Positions 23,828-35,536 of a DNA stretch of 64,000 bases are shown here, piece by piece (positions within the stretch are counted from its first letter, which is position 1; the number at the start of each line of letters is the position of its first letter). The position numbers were made by a program, and so were the translations under genes. The notes beneath the pieces are model-generated. The model searched no databases. It was not told where the DNA came from and saw nothing but the letters and a program-made list of their open reading frames with translations. Source of the DNA: Zingiber officinale (lineage: Eukaryota > Streptophyta > Magnoliopsida > Zingiberales > Zingiberaceae); assembly GCF_018446385.1 (NCBI RefSeq), contig NC_055998.1, positions 22,251,173 to 22,315,172 on the forward strand, read 5' to 3'.

Positions 23828-24786
23828 GGCACCAAAGATCAAAGCTTTCCCGCTTCTCCGTCAAAATAAAACCACTGCGAATCCGCAAAACGACACCAGA
23901 TCGGATCAGGAGAGCGAACGAAGAAAGCTTAATTCAGAAGCAATGGATAAGGGAGAAAAAAACGTGGGCGGACGGGGAAACAAAAACAAAAGCGCATCTT
24001 CAGCACGCTCCGCTACAAATAGCACAACGGTTCCACGCCGTTTTCTAACGGCCGCTCCGTTGATGAGGGTTCCGTGATGGATTCTGACCGTTCATCTCGT
24101 CGACCGCCTAATACGGATCACGCGGCAGTAGCCACGTGGTCGTTAACAGCAGTGGCACGTGCACACTAAGCCTGCGCGGGACTTATCGCTGAGGAGCCAG
24201 CGATGGAAAGATCTGTGTGCGTAATTGTTAGACCCGCAATCACACCTGGTTCAAAGGGAAGTCAGCCGGAAGAAGCAAGGCTGGGCGAGTGGTGGGTGAA
24301 ACGTGGGCATGTGATCATAAAATAGTCCTCGTAATTTTGACCATCGATACCCATGGTCTTATCGAAAAGACCAGAGATACTAAAATCTAATCATTATCCA
24401 TTAATGAAACGAGGTAATCCGTTTATACTACAAATTATATCAACATTAATCCGAAGTGTCGACGAGTCTTTGACACAATCGAATTTGGAACAAAACGCTG
24501 GAATTTTTTTATATATAATATAGATATATAGACTTCGCCTGACCATTGAGGTGGGCAGCCCTTTCCTAATTGTAAAAGATGGTCGTCTCTAATGTATCTG
24601 TCAGTCTGTCCCTAAACTAACATAATAAATTATGAAAAAAATAAATCATAAATAATTTCTATCTTTAAACAGTTAAATAGTGTACTAGGAAAAACAGATA
24701 CCTAATTATTAATTAAAATTTAATTTTCAGATCTTACGAAAATAATATCACCATACGACCTTCGAAATACGATAATAATATATCAA
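23828..24786. other. ACHT upstream region and intergenic
   Basis: GC-richer to about 24300, then AT-rich. The part 24550-24780 has weak resemblance to the duplicated block at 14.5-16.1 kb (aataaatcataaataattt). No gene seen. Confidence 0.35.
24133..24161. promoter_or_regulatory. Pair of G-boxes upstream of ACHT
   Basis: CACGTG at 24133-24138 (in CCACGTGG) and at 24156-24161 (in GCACGTGC), centre to centre 23 bp and about 300-330 bp upstream of the ACHT start codon. Such sites bind bZIP and PIF/bHLH factors in light and ABA responses. Function is inferred. Confidence 0.5.
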
Positions 24787-26237
24787 CAAGACTGACTCTG
24801 AGGTATATCATCGGAGATGATGATCAAGGGCCCTCGATTTTTAAGGACCCCTAAATTTGATATATATATATATATATTATTTTAATAAAAACTTAAAAAG
24901 TATATTTGATTGAATTATTTTAATAAATGTCCAAAAATATATATATGGTTGAATTGTTTTAATAAAGGTCCAAAAAAAATATTTTTTCTATTAAAATTTA
25001 AGAAAAAAATCTAAAAAAAAGAAAAGAAAAAAAAAAGAAGGAAGGTAAATGATTATTTTTTTCTCTTTCCAAGATTTTATTTCTTGTATAATTCTTTCTT
25101 TATTAATTTGTATACAAAAGTCATAAGACTCTAAAAAGTAAATTATGAATCTTGAACGTTAATTTCCTCCCTTATTCTCTTTTGAATCTCTTCTAATTAA
25201 ATTAAAAAAATTTATTAATTTTAGTTTCATCAATATTATCATTCATCAATATATAAACTTACAATGTAAGTTACCTACTTATCTATATTTTTTCTTATTG
25301 TCAACATTCAATATTGATTTTTAATATTGTATTAGAGTCAATATTTTATGATTTTTTTTACAATTTGAAATAATTTAAATAAATCATCCCAATTTTAATC
25401 ATCATAGAATAAGTTATATCGATTGCTTCAAGCACAAACTAGACTTTATTGTTCTTTGACTATTATTTTCACTGCTTATGTTTATTTCATTGTTAGCTTT
25501 GTTGCTAGTTTTGTGTGTTTTATTTTTACACTTGAAATTTGTAATACAAACATGTTTCTAAAAAACTATCAATCTTGGAGTTAGAAAAGAACCAAAAGAA
25601 AAAGCGGAATAGATTATTCAAACTCACAAAGGTCGTAAGTTTTTTAAAGCTAACTCTTCAATTGAAAATTCAGTTAATGAATTTTAAGAAGAAAGTCAAG
25701 AAGAACTAAATGATCATGTAACAAATGAACAACAATCAAATAATCAAGAAGAATTAAATAATCATGCAATCAATAAGTAGGAAGAATTGAGAGAAAATGA
25801 TTATCATAATCATGCAATGAATGAGCAGAGAAAATGATGATAATGATTTGAATGTAAATGGCTTGACAATTTTATGTATCGAAAATGAGGTGTTAGAAAA
25901 TTTAATTTTGAAGACCTTATTGATGATTTTGCTTCTCAAAATGCTAGAAGATATAGATTTTTTTTTTCAATGATTATTTCATACTTATTTTTATTTATTT
26001 ATAGATATTACACTTTTTAGAGAAACTTAAGAAACATATTTTTGTATGGTGTTGCACTTTTTGAAGAATCTTGAGAAATAAATTTTGTATGGAGTTTACC
26101 ATATTTTAAATGAAATATATTGATTTTCAAATTTTTCTATTAAACTATATTCAGATTGTATGTTAGTAAATTTTTTTCCTATAGAGGTCACTTTTCTCTT
26201 TTCGCCCAAGGGCTCTCAAATGTTAGGGTTGACCCTG
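24787..26237 (+). mobile_element. Internally deleted hAT element with perfect 8-bp TSD
   Basis: The element starts CAAGACTGACTCT and ends AGGGTTGACCCTG. The two termini are inverted with every mismatch a transition, as expected from decay of methylated C. Both sides are flanked by TATATCAA (24779-24786 and 26238-26245), an exact 8-bp duplication diagnostic of hAT. The 5' part has the GGGCCC-type subterminal motif followed by T-rich sequence seen also in the larger copy at 26870. The coding remnant is annotated separately. Confidence 0.85.
25551..25962 (+). pseudogene. hAT transposase remnant: N-terminus fused to C-terminus
   Basis: From ATG 25551 a lysine-rich start (KRTKRKSGIDYSNSQRS with stops around it) resembles the N terminus of TTF-type hAT transposases. 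At about 25857 it jumps straight to the extreme C-terminal motif GLTILCIENEVLENLI and, after a -1 shift, IDDFASQNARR. The zinc finger, DUF4371 and catalytic core are all missing. Stops are present in every frame. Confidence 0.7.
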
Positions 26238-26245
26238 TATATCAA

Positions 26246-26861
26246 CTATCGAAATCAAATCGTGTACTTGTCGTAAAGGTAAAATCTTATTTTTTGCATG
26301 CATGGTACTTCAATCTTCAATCAGACCGTCAAATATAATTTTTCCATCAAATCCACACTAACATTTGCTTGATCGAACTATAGTCTCCTCATCGACACTG
26401 TTACGCCCTAGGGCACGTTGAAAGTTTTCTATAACTTTTACTCGTCTATTTCTCACCGTCAGACCCACACTCACAGTAAAATGAAGGAAAAGAAATTATG
26501 ATGGCCGAACGACCTTTTTAGATGGAAGAGATTTTATTATTCCATAAGAAGAAATTATTCTCTTGGGGATTTAATCTCTATCATCCAAATACTAAGTCGA
26601 CTACGCCTACTGGGCACATCGGAACTTTTCTTGATTAGCATAAGCATTGCCAAGGAACGTGCATTTGTGTCTCAACTCCTAAGGCTTTTAGTCCTGCAAT
26701 AGCCTGCATGAGTAAATCTATAATAGATCCCATCTAAAAGGGATAGGGATGACATATTGGATAGATAGTTCTATCGTGAACTGGAAAAAGATTCTGAGAT
26801 AGAGAAGAGATGACATCTGACACTCCTTCCTATGTACACTGTAAAGAGAGCAAAGTGAAAC
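26246..26861. other. Intergenic between the two hAT elements
   Basis: No gene or repeat family recognised; mixed composition. Confidence 0.3.
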
Positions 26862-28195
26862 GTTAGAGCCAGGCCCGACCCTGGAGGAGGGCAATCTTGG
26901 GCGATGGCCCTGGGCTAGATTTTGGGGGGCCCCAATTTTTTTTTTAAGTATTATGTTTTTAGTGCAGGAATGAAAAACAAATTTAGGGTAAAATTTCATG
27001 TTTCTGCCGTCTACACTTGCGCGATGAAAAACTCGCTGCCACTGCAGCACTGCCTGCACCTGTGCCTACGAGAAAGAGAAGGACTCAAAGATATGTATTC
27101 TCCTTTTTCTATTTGAAATTCTCTGTCCATGTTGCATCTCTTCTTCTTCTTTCGCTCACAGCTCATCTAAGTCTTCAACAGTTATTTCTATCGCATCTCT
27201 TCTTCTTCTTTTGCATCTCTATCTCTTCTCAAGATTTTTTTTACCATTATTTGTGTTCTGTAGAATTTCCAAGAATAGAGATGATAAATACAACCCATTG
27301 AATTAACATTTTCATTGTGAATTGTGAGCTTTGGTTGTCTATTATTGTTGTGAAAAATTACTCTCAAATTTTTGTTAGATTTGATTTTTTGAAAGAGAAT
27401 TTTGTTTGTTTAGTGGTGTCTGGTCTCTGGTGACTGGTGTGTGACAGTGTGAGCATTAATGGTTTCCTGCTAGCTAAGCTAAGGTGTTGTTTTTCTTTAC
27501 TCACTCGAAGAATTGCTATTTCTTAATAAATTGGTACTTGCTAATCAAATTAAAAATTTCTATAGGGTGTGTGTGCTATTTCTCCTTGGCCTATGACCAA
27601 TTATTAATCTCTCTTATTGATGTCTTTGATTTAAAATCAAGTGAGCACCTCAAATTCATCTTTTGTCTACTTCCTTCTGCGATAGCTGCTATTGTAGACT
27701 TGGAGTTTCTATGTAGATTCAATGATAATAAGTTTAGGTTTACAAGATAATTTTTCAGTCATACAAATTGTTCTGTTCATCATGGATATGGTGCAAAAGA
27801 AAAAAGGAAAAAAAAAAAAAATCAAAATCTAGGAAGTATCCATTGTGCTTCAACCAATTGCATTTGTTTAAATATAGCTTGTTATATTAGCCATTATTTT
27901 GTTGTATATAAATATAATATAAGCATGAGTTAGGCTTTATAAGGATCAGATAATCTAATCTTGTTTCGATGAGTCACTAGTCACTACTTTTGCTTGAACT
28001 TATGCGTTTGAACTTGTGTTGTTATAATTAATATTGTTATTTCTTTAAGTACCATAATTTTACTAATTAGTTTTAATTTGATAATGATTTAATTTTCTTT
28101 TAACAGGTGTTGTCTGATGAGGTGTTTAACTTAACGACCTAGGACATTTCCATTAATATTGAAAACTATCATATTCTAGATGTTATTCAGCTATG

Positions 28196-28999
28196 ACTAC
28201 GAATGATGTAGATGAGTGTAATGAGATTCACGATGTTAGGGGGCGTTTGGTTTAGGGGAATAAGAGTGGAGAATGGGAATAACAATCATTGATTGTCATT
28301 GTTAATGTTTGGATTACATGAATGGAAATACAAATAAGTGAATGAATCCTTATAATTGGGTAATGACTCATTCCCATGTCCCCCTTCAATGAGTTATTAT
28401 TCTATTTTCAACAATCAAAATATTCCCTTATTTCAAAAATACCCTTGACCTAAAACTAAAATTTTTCCCCTTAATATCAAATATCAAAATATATTTATTT
28501 AATTTTTCTTTCATATCACTTTCTCTTTCCTCATTTTCTCTCATCACACTTTCCCTCTCTTCATTCTTTCCCATCACACTTTCTCTCTCATCATACTTTC
28601 ACTCTCATCATATTTTTCTCTCACATATAATTTTTTCTCTTATTTTCCTTTAAGGGTAAAAAAGAAAATTTTGATTTATTCCGATAGAAAATATTTAATT
28701 AACCAAACATTATTTTTAAGAGTGATATCCATACTCATATCCATTCTCATTCCACAATACTATGATTTCCATTCTGATTCCTATTCCTAAGAAAGAACCA
28801 AACACCCCCTTAATGAAGAAAGGGAAAATTTGAGTGAGCATGAAAATGTTTTAAATAGGGTAGATAATGAGAATATTGACATTAATGAATAATTTATTTT
28901 TTCACTTGATATATATGATCCAAGAAATTAAGATAATCTTGATAACAATGCATGTGATATTTTAGTTGCAAAAGGGCCTATAAGAGAAATGAATATTGT
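28196..28999 (+). pseudogene. hAT transposase N-terminal exon, interrupted by a MITE
   Basis: ATG 28196 reads MTTNDVDECNEIHDV, is interrupted at the TTA duplication of the MITE (28239-28809), and resumes in phase as [20 protein letters not shown], later DIYDPRN and [20 protein letters not shown]. Two stop codons (after NIDINE and after DPRN) break this copy. The same exon segment recurs at 34463, 34996 and 35537. Confidence 0.75.
28239..28809. mobile_element. Tourist-like MITE inside the hAT exon
   Basis: Termini GGGGGCGTTTGGTT and AACCAAACACCCCC, flanked by TTA at 28236-28238 and 28810-28812. Length 571 bp. Same family as 12037-13059, reversed. The interior has the tctctcatcacactttctct array that recurs at 30306, 34700 and 35240. 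Confidence 0.85.
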
Positions 29000-29056
29000 A
29001 TATCAAATACCAAATACCAAATATCAAAATATATTTATTTAATTTTTCTTTCATAT

Positions 29057-30305
29057 TGTTGGATCGAAAAGCGCTAGAGGGGAGGTGAATAGCGCTCATG
29101 GCTATTTCGTTCTTTTCGTAAAACTATCGGAGTGAAACACGCATCAGAAATAAAGAAAAGGGAACAACACACGAACACGGTCGTTTACTTGGTTCGGAGC
29201 CTTTGGCGACTCCTACTCCAAGGCCCACGTTCGTTGAACGTTTACTTTGGGCAACACCTATATCTCGTAAAAACTATTACAAACTAAGTACAATTCAAAG
29301 CAGTAATAATAAAAATTATACCGACAATAAATGACTAAATCTGAAGCTCCGGGTTGTCGACGTCGAGTTGAAGCTTTATCGGAACGTCTCGTTAGCAGCA
29401 TGTTGCAGAAAGATTGCTTGTGCGAAGGTTGTCAACACTGCTGCTCGAAGCTTCCTTTTAAACAGTGCTGGAGGCGCCTCCAAGCCCGTCCGAGGCGCCT
29501 CCAGGCCGCCGAGTCGCACGCGTGGATCAGCTCTGATCTGGTCGCACCTTATCCCATTGAAGGCGCCTCCAAGCTGCTCCAAGGCGCCTCCAACGCCTGG
29601 TCCAAGGCGCCTCCAGCTTCTCTGGACAGCTGGCTTCGGCTAGCACCCGAGGCACCTCTAAGCCCCATGGAGGCGCCTCGGACACAGTTCATCCGAGGTT
29701 AAATGTGCTCCTTTGTTCCTGCAAAATGTGTTAGTCCCAAACACAAACCCTGCAAAACAAAGTTAGCATAGAAATACCATAAATGATGATCGACAGTCAT
29801 CGGACTGTCCGGGTCTGACTTCGGATTTTCAACCGAAAATCCTAGGTCGACCCGACGCCTACTGTTCCCTCTACGGGGAACGCGTCCTCACCTACTCCAC
29901 TCAGGAGATTTACCTGATGCGAGTGCGATCCTCCAGATCGACTGGACTTTTGCTCAGCGTTCGAAGTTTCTGGACTTTCCACTGGACTTCCGCTTCTCGG
30001 CTGGTCCAGTCTTTCACCTGATTTGCAACACCAGGACTTTCCACCTAGGGTTACCCCCTAGGACTTTTGCCTGAAGCTCTCGACCCGCCAAGACTTTCCG
30101 CATAGGGTTACCACCCCCTATGACCTAGGGTTACCACCCCCTAGGGTTTTCCACCTGCCTAACCGCAGATAGGACTTTTGCCTAAGAAACCTTAGGACTT
30201 TCCTGTAAACTTGTTCAACATATTAGAAACAAAAACACCTTAACTTTGAACCCTTTGACATAATCAAAACATAGGTTCGATCATCGGATGCTTCCCACAC
30301 CAACA
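29057..30305. mobile_element. Solo LTR (1249 bp) with 5-bp TSD
   Basis: It starts TGTTGGATCG and ends CACACCAACA, flanked by CATAT on both sides (29052-29056 and 30306-30310). Removing it restores the MITE sequence exactly (tttcatatcactttatcttt). The phrase gcgctagaggggaggtgaat near the left end is common in plant LTRs of this type. A GC-rich part carries the GGCGCC palindromes listed separately. Confidence 0.8.
29470..29681. repeat. Cluster of GGCGCC palindromes (seven copies in about 210 bp)
   Basis: GGAGGCGCCTCC at 29470-29481 is a perfect 12-bp palindrome. Near-identical copies start at about 29492, 29561, 29582, 29605, 29649 and 29669, one of them with GGCACC. Spacing is irregular (13-69 bp). 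Confidence 0.8.
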
Positions 30306-30524
30306 CATATCACTTTATCTTTCCTCATTTTCTCTCATCACACTGTCCCTCTCTTCATTCTTTCCCATCACACTTTCTCTCTCATTATACTTTCGTTCTC
30401 ATCATATTTTTCTCTCACATCTAATTTTTTCTCTTATTTTCCTTTAAGGGTAAAAAAGAAAATTTTGATTTATTCTGATAGAAAATATTTAATTAACCAA
30501 ACATTACTTTTAAGAGTGATATCC

Positions 30525-30777
30525 CACCTTTTTATTGTAACGACCCGGCCCTTTGGCCTCTTGGGCGGCCCTTGTGGCGGCCCAACTGGCGGCCCTTATA
30601 TCGTCGGCCCATTTGGCGACCTCTCATGTCGTCGACCGACGACCCTTTGGCCGTGCCGTTACTTACTAGGACTTTCCACCCCTGGCAGTGGATTTTTGCC
30701 TCCCCCAGGATTCGAACTCTAAACCTCCAGGCTTGAGTATTAGAGTTTATGAATCCTGGTAACCAAGTGAGATCAAC
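30525..30777 (-). mobile_element. Short segment with a tRNA-like head next to an LTR
   Basis: On the minus strand it opens with GATCTCACTTGGTTACC (box A-like) and GAGTTCGAATCCTGG (box B-like) about 50 nt apart, passes through a GGCCGCC-rich tract and ends GGGTCGTTACAATAAAAAGG. It might be a tRNA-derived SINE or an aberrant LTR extension. No TSD matches either flank (left tcaac/ccacc types, right atacc). Confidence 0.4.
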
Positions 30778-31439
30778 TGTAACGACCACCCTTCTTACTA
30801 CTCCCTAAGGGTGACCGTTACTTATCTACTAACTCTACTTAACCGGTTTATTAAAAATCTCTAGGAAAACCCTACCGAAAAATTTTGACAGAATCTCCCC
30901 TGTACCGGTGACCATTTTCCATAATACAAGTATAATATACTCAGCCACAGGCGGCTGGAAATATATCTCAATCAACCACGCAGTTTAATAAGAAATGAAA
31001 ACTAACCACGACCACGCAGTTTAATAATTCAAATCATGCAGATAATGAAAGACCGAAAACATACTTCTTACTACATAATTTTCTTATCAACTTAATAAGA
31101 AATTAAACTAAACAAATTCTTAAACTAAATGAGTTCTTTAGCTAAGTCCCAAGGACCTCCATAGTCCACACATCACACACTCCTCTTGCATCTCCTTGTC
31201 GCCTTCCTTCACTGTATCTTTTCTTTCCCTTTATCTGCAGTAGGAGGAAATGCAGTCTATAAGCATAAAGCTTAGTGAGCGCTATCTACTCACAAAAACT
31301 CGATATGCATGTATATAAATAAGAACATGCTAAATCTGAATGCTAACATATAAAACTACTCATGCTCATATATAGCAAAGGAAATCATGCTAACTGAAAT
31401 ACTAAACATGTATAGTTTATCATGCTCATAAACTAATAA

Positions 31440-31560
31440 AAGAAGCATACTATACATGTAAAACTACTAAACATGTAAAGATACTAAACATGTAAAACTA
31501 CTGAACATGTAAAACTACTAAACATATAAAACTAAACATGCTCATAAGAATAAAACTATA
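31440..31560. repeat. Minisatellite of about 20 bp (aaactactaaacatgta)
   Basis: Around five adjacent imperfect units of taaaactactaaacatg inside the minus-strand LTR. Confidence 0.65.
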
Positions 31561-34115
31561 ACAGCATGCTGAAAACAAATAAAACTAAACATGCTGAATA
31601 ATCTAATAGCAAGAAACAAATAAAACTACTACTGAATGCTTCAAACAACAAGAAACTAAACTTTCTAATTCTAAACATATTTGAAGCTTGTTTCATTTGT
31701 TTCAAAACTTATACTTTAATACTTCAAAATAATAATAAACTTCTTTTGGGCCCGGCATCGTACCACTTTGCGCGCATTCTTAATAAGAATTGAGGTAGCT
31801 AATCCCGAAACTACTAAGATACTTCTAGGCCTTGTGCCTAGGGGCAACTTGGAGCCCATCCCTTGGACCTTGTGTCCGGTACATGCCCTTTAAAAAGTAA
31901 AATACTTTCTTTATAACTTCTTTATACTTGCCCTTACTTGGCATTTAAGCAAACACCTTGTGTGCGCTTTTGATATTAAACACCTTGTGTGCGCTTTTGA
32001 TATTAAACTTCTGAAATTGAGATCAAGTTAAAGTCTTGGTCTTTCTTAGCTTACAACTTCTCATATTAGTCCAATAGCAAAAGACTAAAGACAGGAATCA
32101 TTACTGCTCATGTTAAACTGATACTTTAAAATGGCAGGGCTGCTCATGCTACTAAATCAACAATAAGTACTAAATCTGAAATGCTACAAGGTGTTGTTCG
32201 TACTTGTAAAATGCTCAAGAAATAGATATTGAATTGCTAAAAAAGAATTAACTATGCATACTTTAAGCTTAAGCTGTTCATGTTCGTTGAGCATAGGGAT
32301 CCAAGACTAAAAATGCTAAACATACTAAGGATCAAAATATGATTACCCTTTTAGCAGATCTAAACTCCAAGAACAGGCTGAGAAAACTAAGTAGCATGCT
32401 AAATTGAAAGGGCTGTTCATGTGTAAGAAATAGTAAAGGAACTAAATCTGCAATGTACAATATATAGCCTAAACATGTTTGGCAGTAGCAAGGAAAAGTC
32501 ACAACCTGCAATGCTAAACTAATGCAACCCTTTTCATGCTTACTGGAAATAGCAATGAACAAAACTAAAATCTGCATTTGCTTAAAAATAAAACAAAACG
32601 ATTCTGTTTGTTAAAGCAAGGAAGTCCAAAACTAGAAACTTGAACTCAAAGGAACATCTAACTAAATGTTATTCATACAAACATAATAAGAATCTATTCA
32701 TGCTTGTTAAACTAGCAAACTTCTAAAACTATCTACTCAAAATAAAGGTTTGTTTAGTGCCTATTAATATGCCAGGAAACTAAATCCACAAGGCTAATTA
32801 TAAGGTTGTTCATGCTTACTAAATGCTAGGTTGTTCATCTTCTTTGAATAAGGAAGGTTCTACACATGCATGCCGTTAATAAGAAACTATTCAACACATA
32901 ATTGCAATTGAACCTCCTTAATTAAACTTAATGGAATTCGGTTTTCATAGAGCAACCAAAATCTCTATAGCAAGCTACTACAGTAAAAAAAAAAGAAGAA
33001 TCAAATTCTCGAAACGACTCTTAAGCCTCTACAAGTTTTAACAGGATACCTAGGTTTCCTGTTGTAATGTTACAAACAAAACTCATATAACTTATTCAAA
33101 ACCATATCTTCATGGAATCAAAAATAAAACTTTAAGCATGTTTAACCGAACTGTAAAGGAGATCTCACGGCAGAGACATAACCAAAATCTTTCAAAAACC
33201 AATCGAAGGGAACTACTCCTACCGCACCGGCTGTTCATTCTCATGCAGTAGCAAAGAAAGGAATTTAAAGATATCAATGTTGCAAACTAAAGGATCGGCT
33301 GCTCATGTTCAACTAGTATAAACCGAAACCACATGTTAAACCTAAACAACTTATTCATTTATCTCAGATTTCAACAAAACTAAATCTTCACTAAACATGC
33401 TCAACTAAACTAACTCTTCCCTTTCTTTCTTTAGGGTTCACGGCAGCAAGTAAAAAACAAAAGCTCCATGAAACATGCTCCGAATTCAACACAAGAACTA
33501 ACATAAATCCGAAACAAAAAGACATGCTATGGATGATAAGGAATGAAATCGAATTCCGAAATCAAAAGGAAAAGAAGATCAATGTCGCGGAACTACTACT
33601 ACTGCAGGTGAGAAGCAACTCACCCCTTGTATCCTTGAACTCACAGCCGGAAAGGGAGATCTAGGGTTTCGGATAGATGAGAATCCCGGCGGCTTCTTTG
33701 CGTTTCCGAGCTCCTCTCGTCGAGGTGGCCACGCGCGGATGAAGACCGGTTGGAAAACGATGCTCGTCGGCCGCCGGAGACGTGCCCTAAGTCGTCTTCG
33801 TTTCCACCCGAGAGAGAGCCGTCGCGCGGCGTCGTGAGCGTGAGAGAAGAAAGGGAATTTCGGGAGAAATTATAGGTTTAGGGAAAAGGATTTAAAACTT
33901 ACACTCAAGGTTATTTTCGTTTCCAACTATAGCTTAAATTGAATTTTTCTCCTTCTTTAATAACAAACGATCGCTAGCACACTTGGTCAGCCCGGCTTTA
34001 ACCAAGTCTGAGATCTTGGCTTCGATTCCTCAGCCGCGCACTTTTATTTCCAATTTATTTTACTGTTCCTAACTACTACTTAAATATATATCGCTCCATA
34101 TATGATTAACAAATT

Positions 34116-34175
34116 GAGCGCAGCTCGGTTGGTTGGGCCGGTTTTGCTTGGGTCCGGGGTGCTGGGTTCGAAACC
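34116..34175 (+). other. tRNA-like module (box A and box B) antisense within the LTR
   Basis: GAGCGCAGCTCGG (34116-34128) fits the box A consensus with one change, and GGTTCGAAACC (34165-34175) fits box B exactly. The 36-nt gap is tRNA-like. No complete cloverleaf or intact tRNA is evident. A weaker copy (ggcttcgattcc near 34018) lies about 150 bp to the left. Confidence 0.5.
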
Positions 34176-35536
34176 CAGCTTCTACAACCCTTTTTTTTTT
34201 TTTTTTTTTTTTTTTTTATTTTAGTTTATTTTTAAAACTTATTCTCCTTGGTAAAAATACCAAACGAACTCCAAAAATTGCATAAAAATACTCTAAAAAT
34301 TTCTAAAAATCTCTAGAATTTTTCTATAGCATTTCTAAATATTTTTATGGACTTTTAGAACTTGAAATAGGAAAAATTGGGTCGTTACAATACCCATTCC
34401 CATTCCACAATACTATGATTTCCATTCCGATTTCTATTCCTAAGAAAGAACCAAACACCCCCTTAATGAAGAAAGGGAAAATTTGAGTCAGCATGAAAAT
34501 ATTTTAAATATGGTAGATAATGAGAATATTCGCATTGATGAACAATTTATTTTTTCACTTGATATATATGATCCAAGAAATTGGGATAATCTTGATAACA
34601 ATGCATGTGATATTTTAGTTGCAAAAGGGCCTATAAGAGAAATGAATATTGTATATCAAATATCAAATATTAAAATATATTTATTTAATTTTTCTTTCAT
34701 ATCACTTTCTCTTTCCTCATTTTCTCTCATCACACTTTCCCTCTCTTCATTCTTTCCCATCACACTTTCTCTCTCATCATACTTTCACTCTCATCATATT
34801 TTTCTCTCACATCTAATTTCTTCTCTTATTTTCTTTTAAGGGTAAAAAAGAAAATTTTGATTTATTCTGATAGAAAATATTTAATTAACCAAACATTACT
34901 TTTAAGAGTGATATCCATACTCATACTCATTCCCATTCCATAATACTATGATTTCCATTCCGATTCCTATTCCTAAGAAAGAACCAAACACCCCCTTAAT
35001 GAAGAAAGGGAAAATTTGAGTGAGCATGAAAATGTTTTAAATAGGGTAGATAATGAGAATATTGACATTGATGAACAATTTATTTTTTTCACTTGATATA
35101 TATGATCCAAGAAATTGGGATAATCTTGATAACAATGCATGTGATATTTTAGTTGCAAAAAGGCCTATAAGAGAAATAAATATTGTATAGCAAATATCAA
35201 ATATTAAATATCAAAATATATTTATTTAATTTTTCTTTCATATCACTTTCTCTTTCCTCATTTTCTTTCATCACACTTACCCTCTCTTCATTCTTTCCCA
35301 TCACACTTTCTTTCTCATCATACTTTCGCTCTCATCATATTTTTCTCTCACATCTAATTCTTTCTCTTATTTTCTTTTAAGGGTAAAAAAGGAAATTTTG
35401 ATTTATTCCGATAGAAAATATTTAATTAACCAAACATTACTTTTAAGAGTGATATCTATACTCATACTCATTCCCATTCCACAATACTATGATTTCCATT
35501 TTGATTCCTATTCCTAAGAAAGAACCAAACACTCCC

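Larger units (their letters stand above)
30778..34389 (-). mobile_element. Ty3/gypsy-type LTR of the TGTAACGACC family, minus strand (3612 bp)
   Basis: On the minus strand it begins TGTAACGACCCAATTTTTCC and ends GGGTGGTCGTTACA, matching the LTRs at 47415, 51765 and 61573 at both ends and in several interior blocks (the GCGCGCAT block near 31775, and the CTGCAGTAGGAGGAAATGCA block near 31240 seen on the plus strand in reverse). No second LTR or internal region remains, so it is a solo LTR or a truncated element. It contains a 27-nt T run at 34191-34217 and a minisatellite at about 31440-31560. Confidence 0.7.

Noticed and set aside
29331-29702. 123-codon Ala/Pro/Arg-rich frame in the solo LTR
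   Set aside because: Produced by GGCGCC repeats; no domain and no start context.
34116-34181. Possible tRNA gene
   Set aside because: Box A and B are present but I could not form a full acceptor stem or anticodon arm; it sits in an LTR.
34483-35380. Frames at 34483-34839 and 35183-35380 with Ser/Leu/Phe-rich tails
   Set aside because: Chimeras of the hAT exon and the MITE array made by the tandem duplication; not genes.
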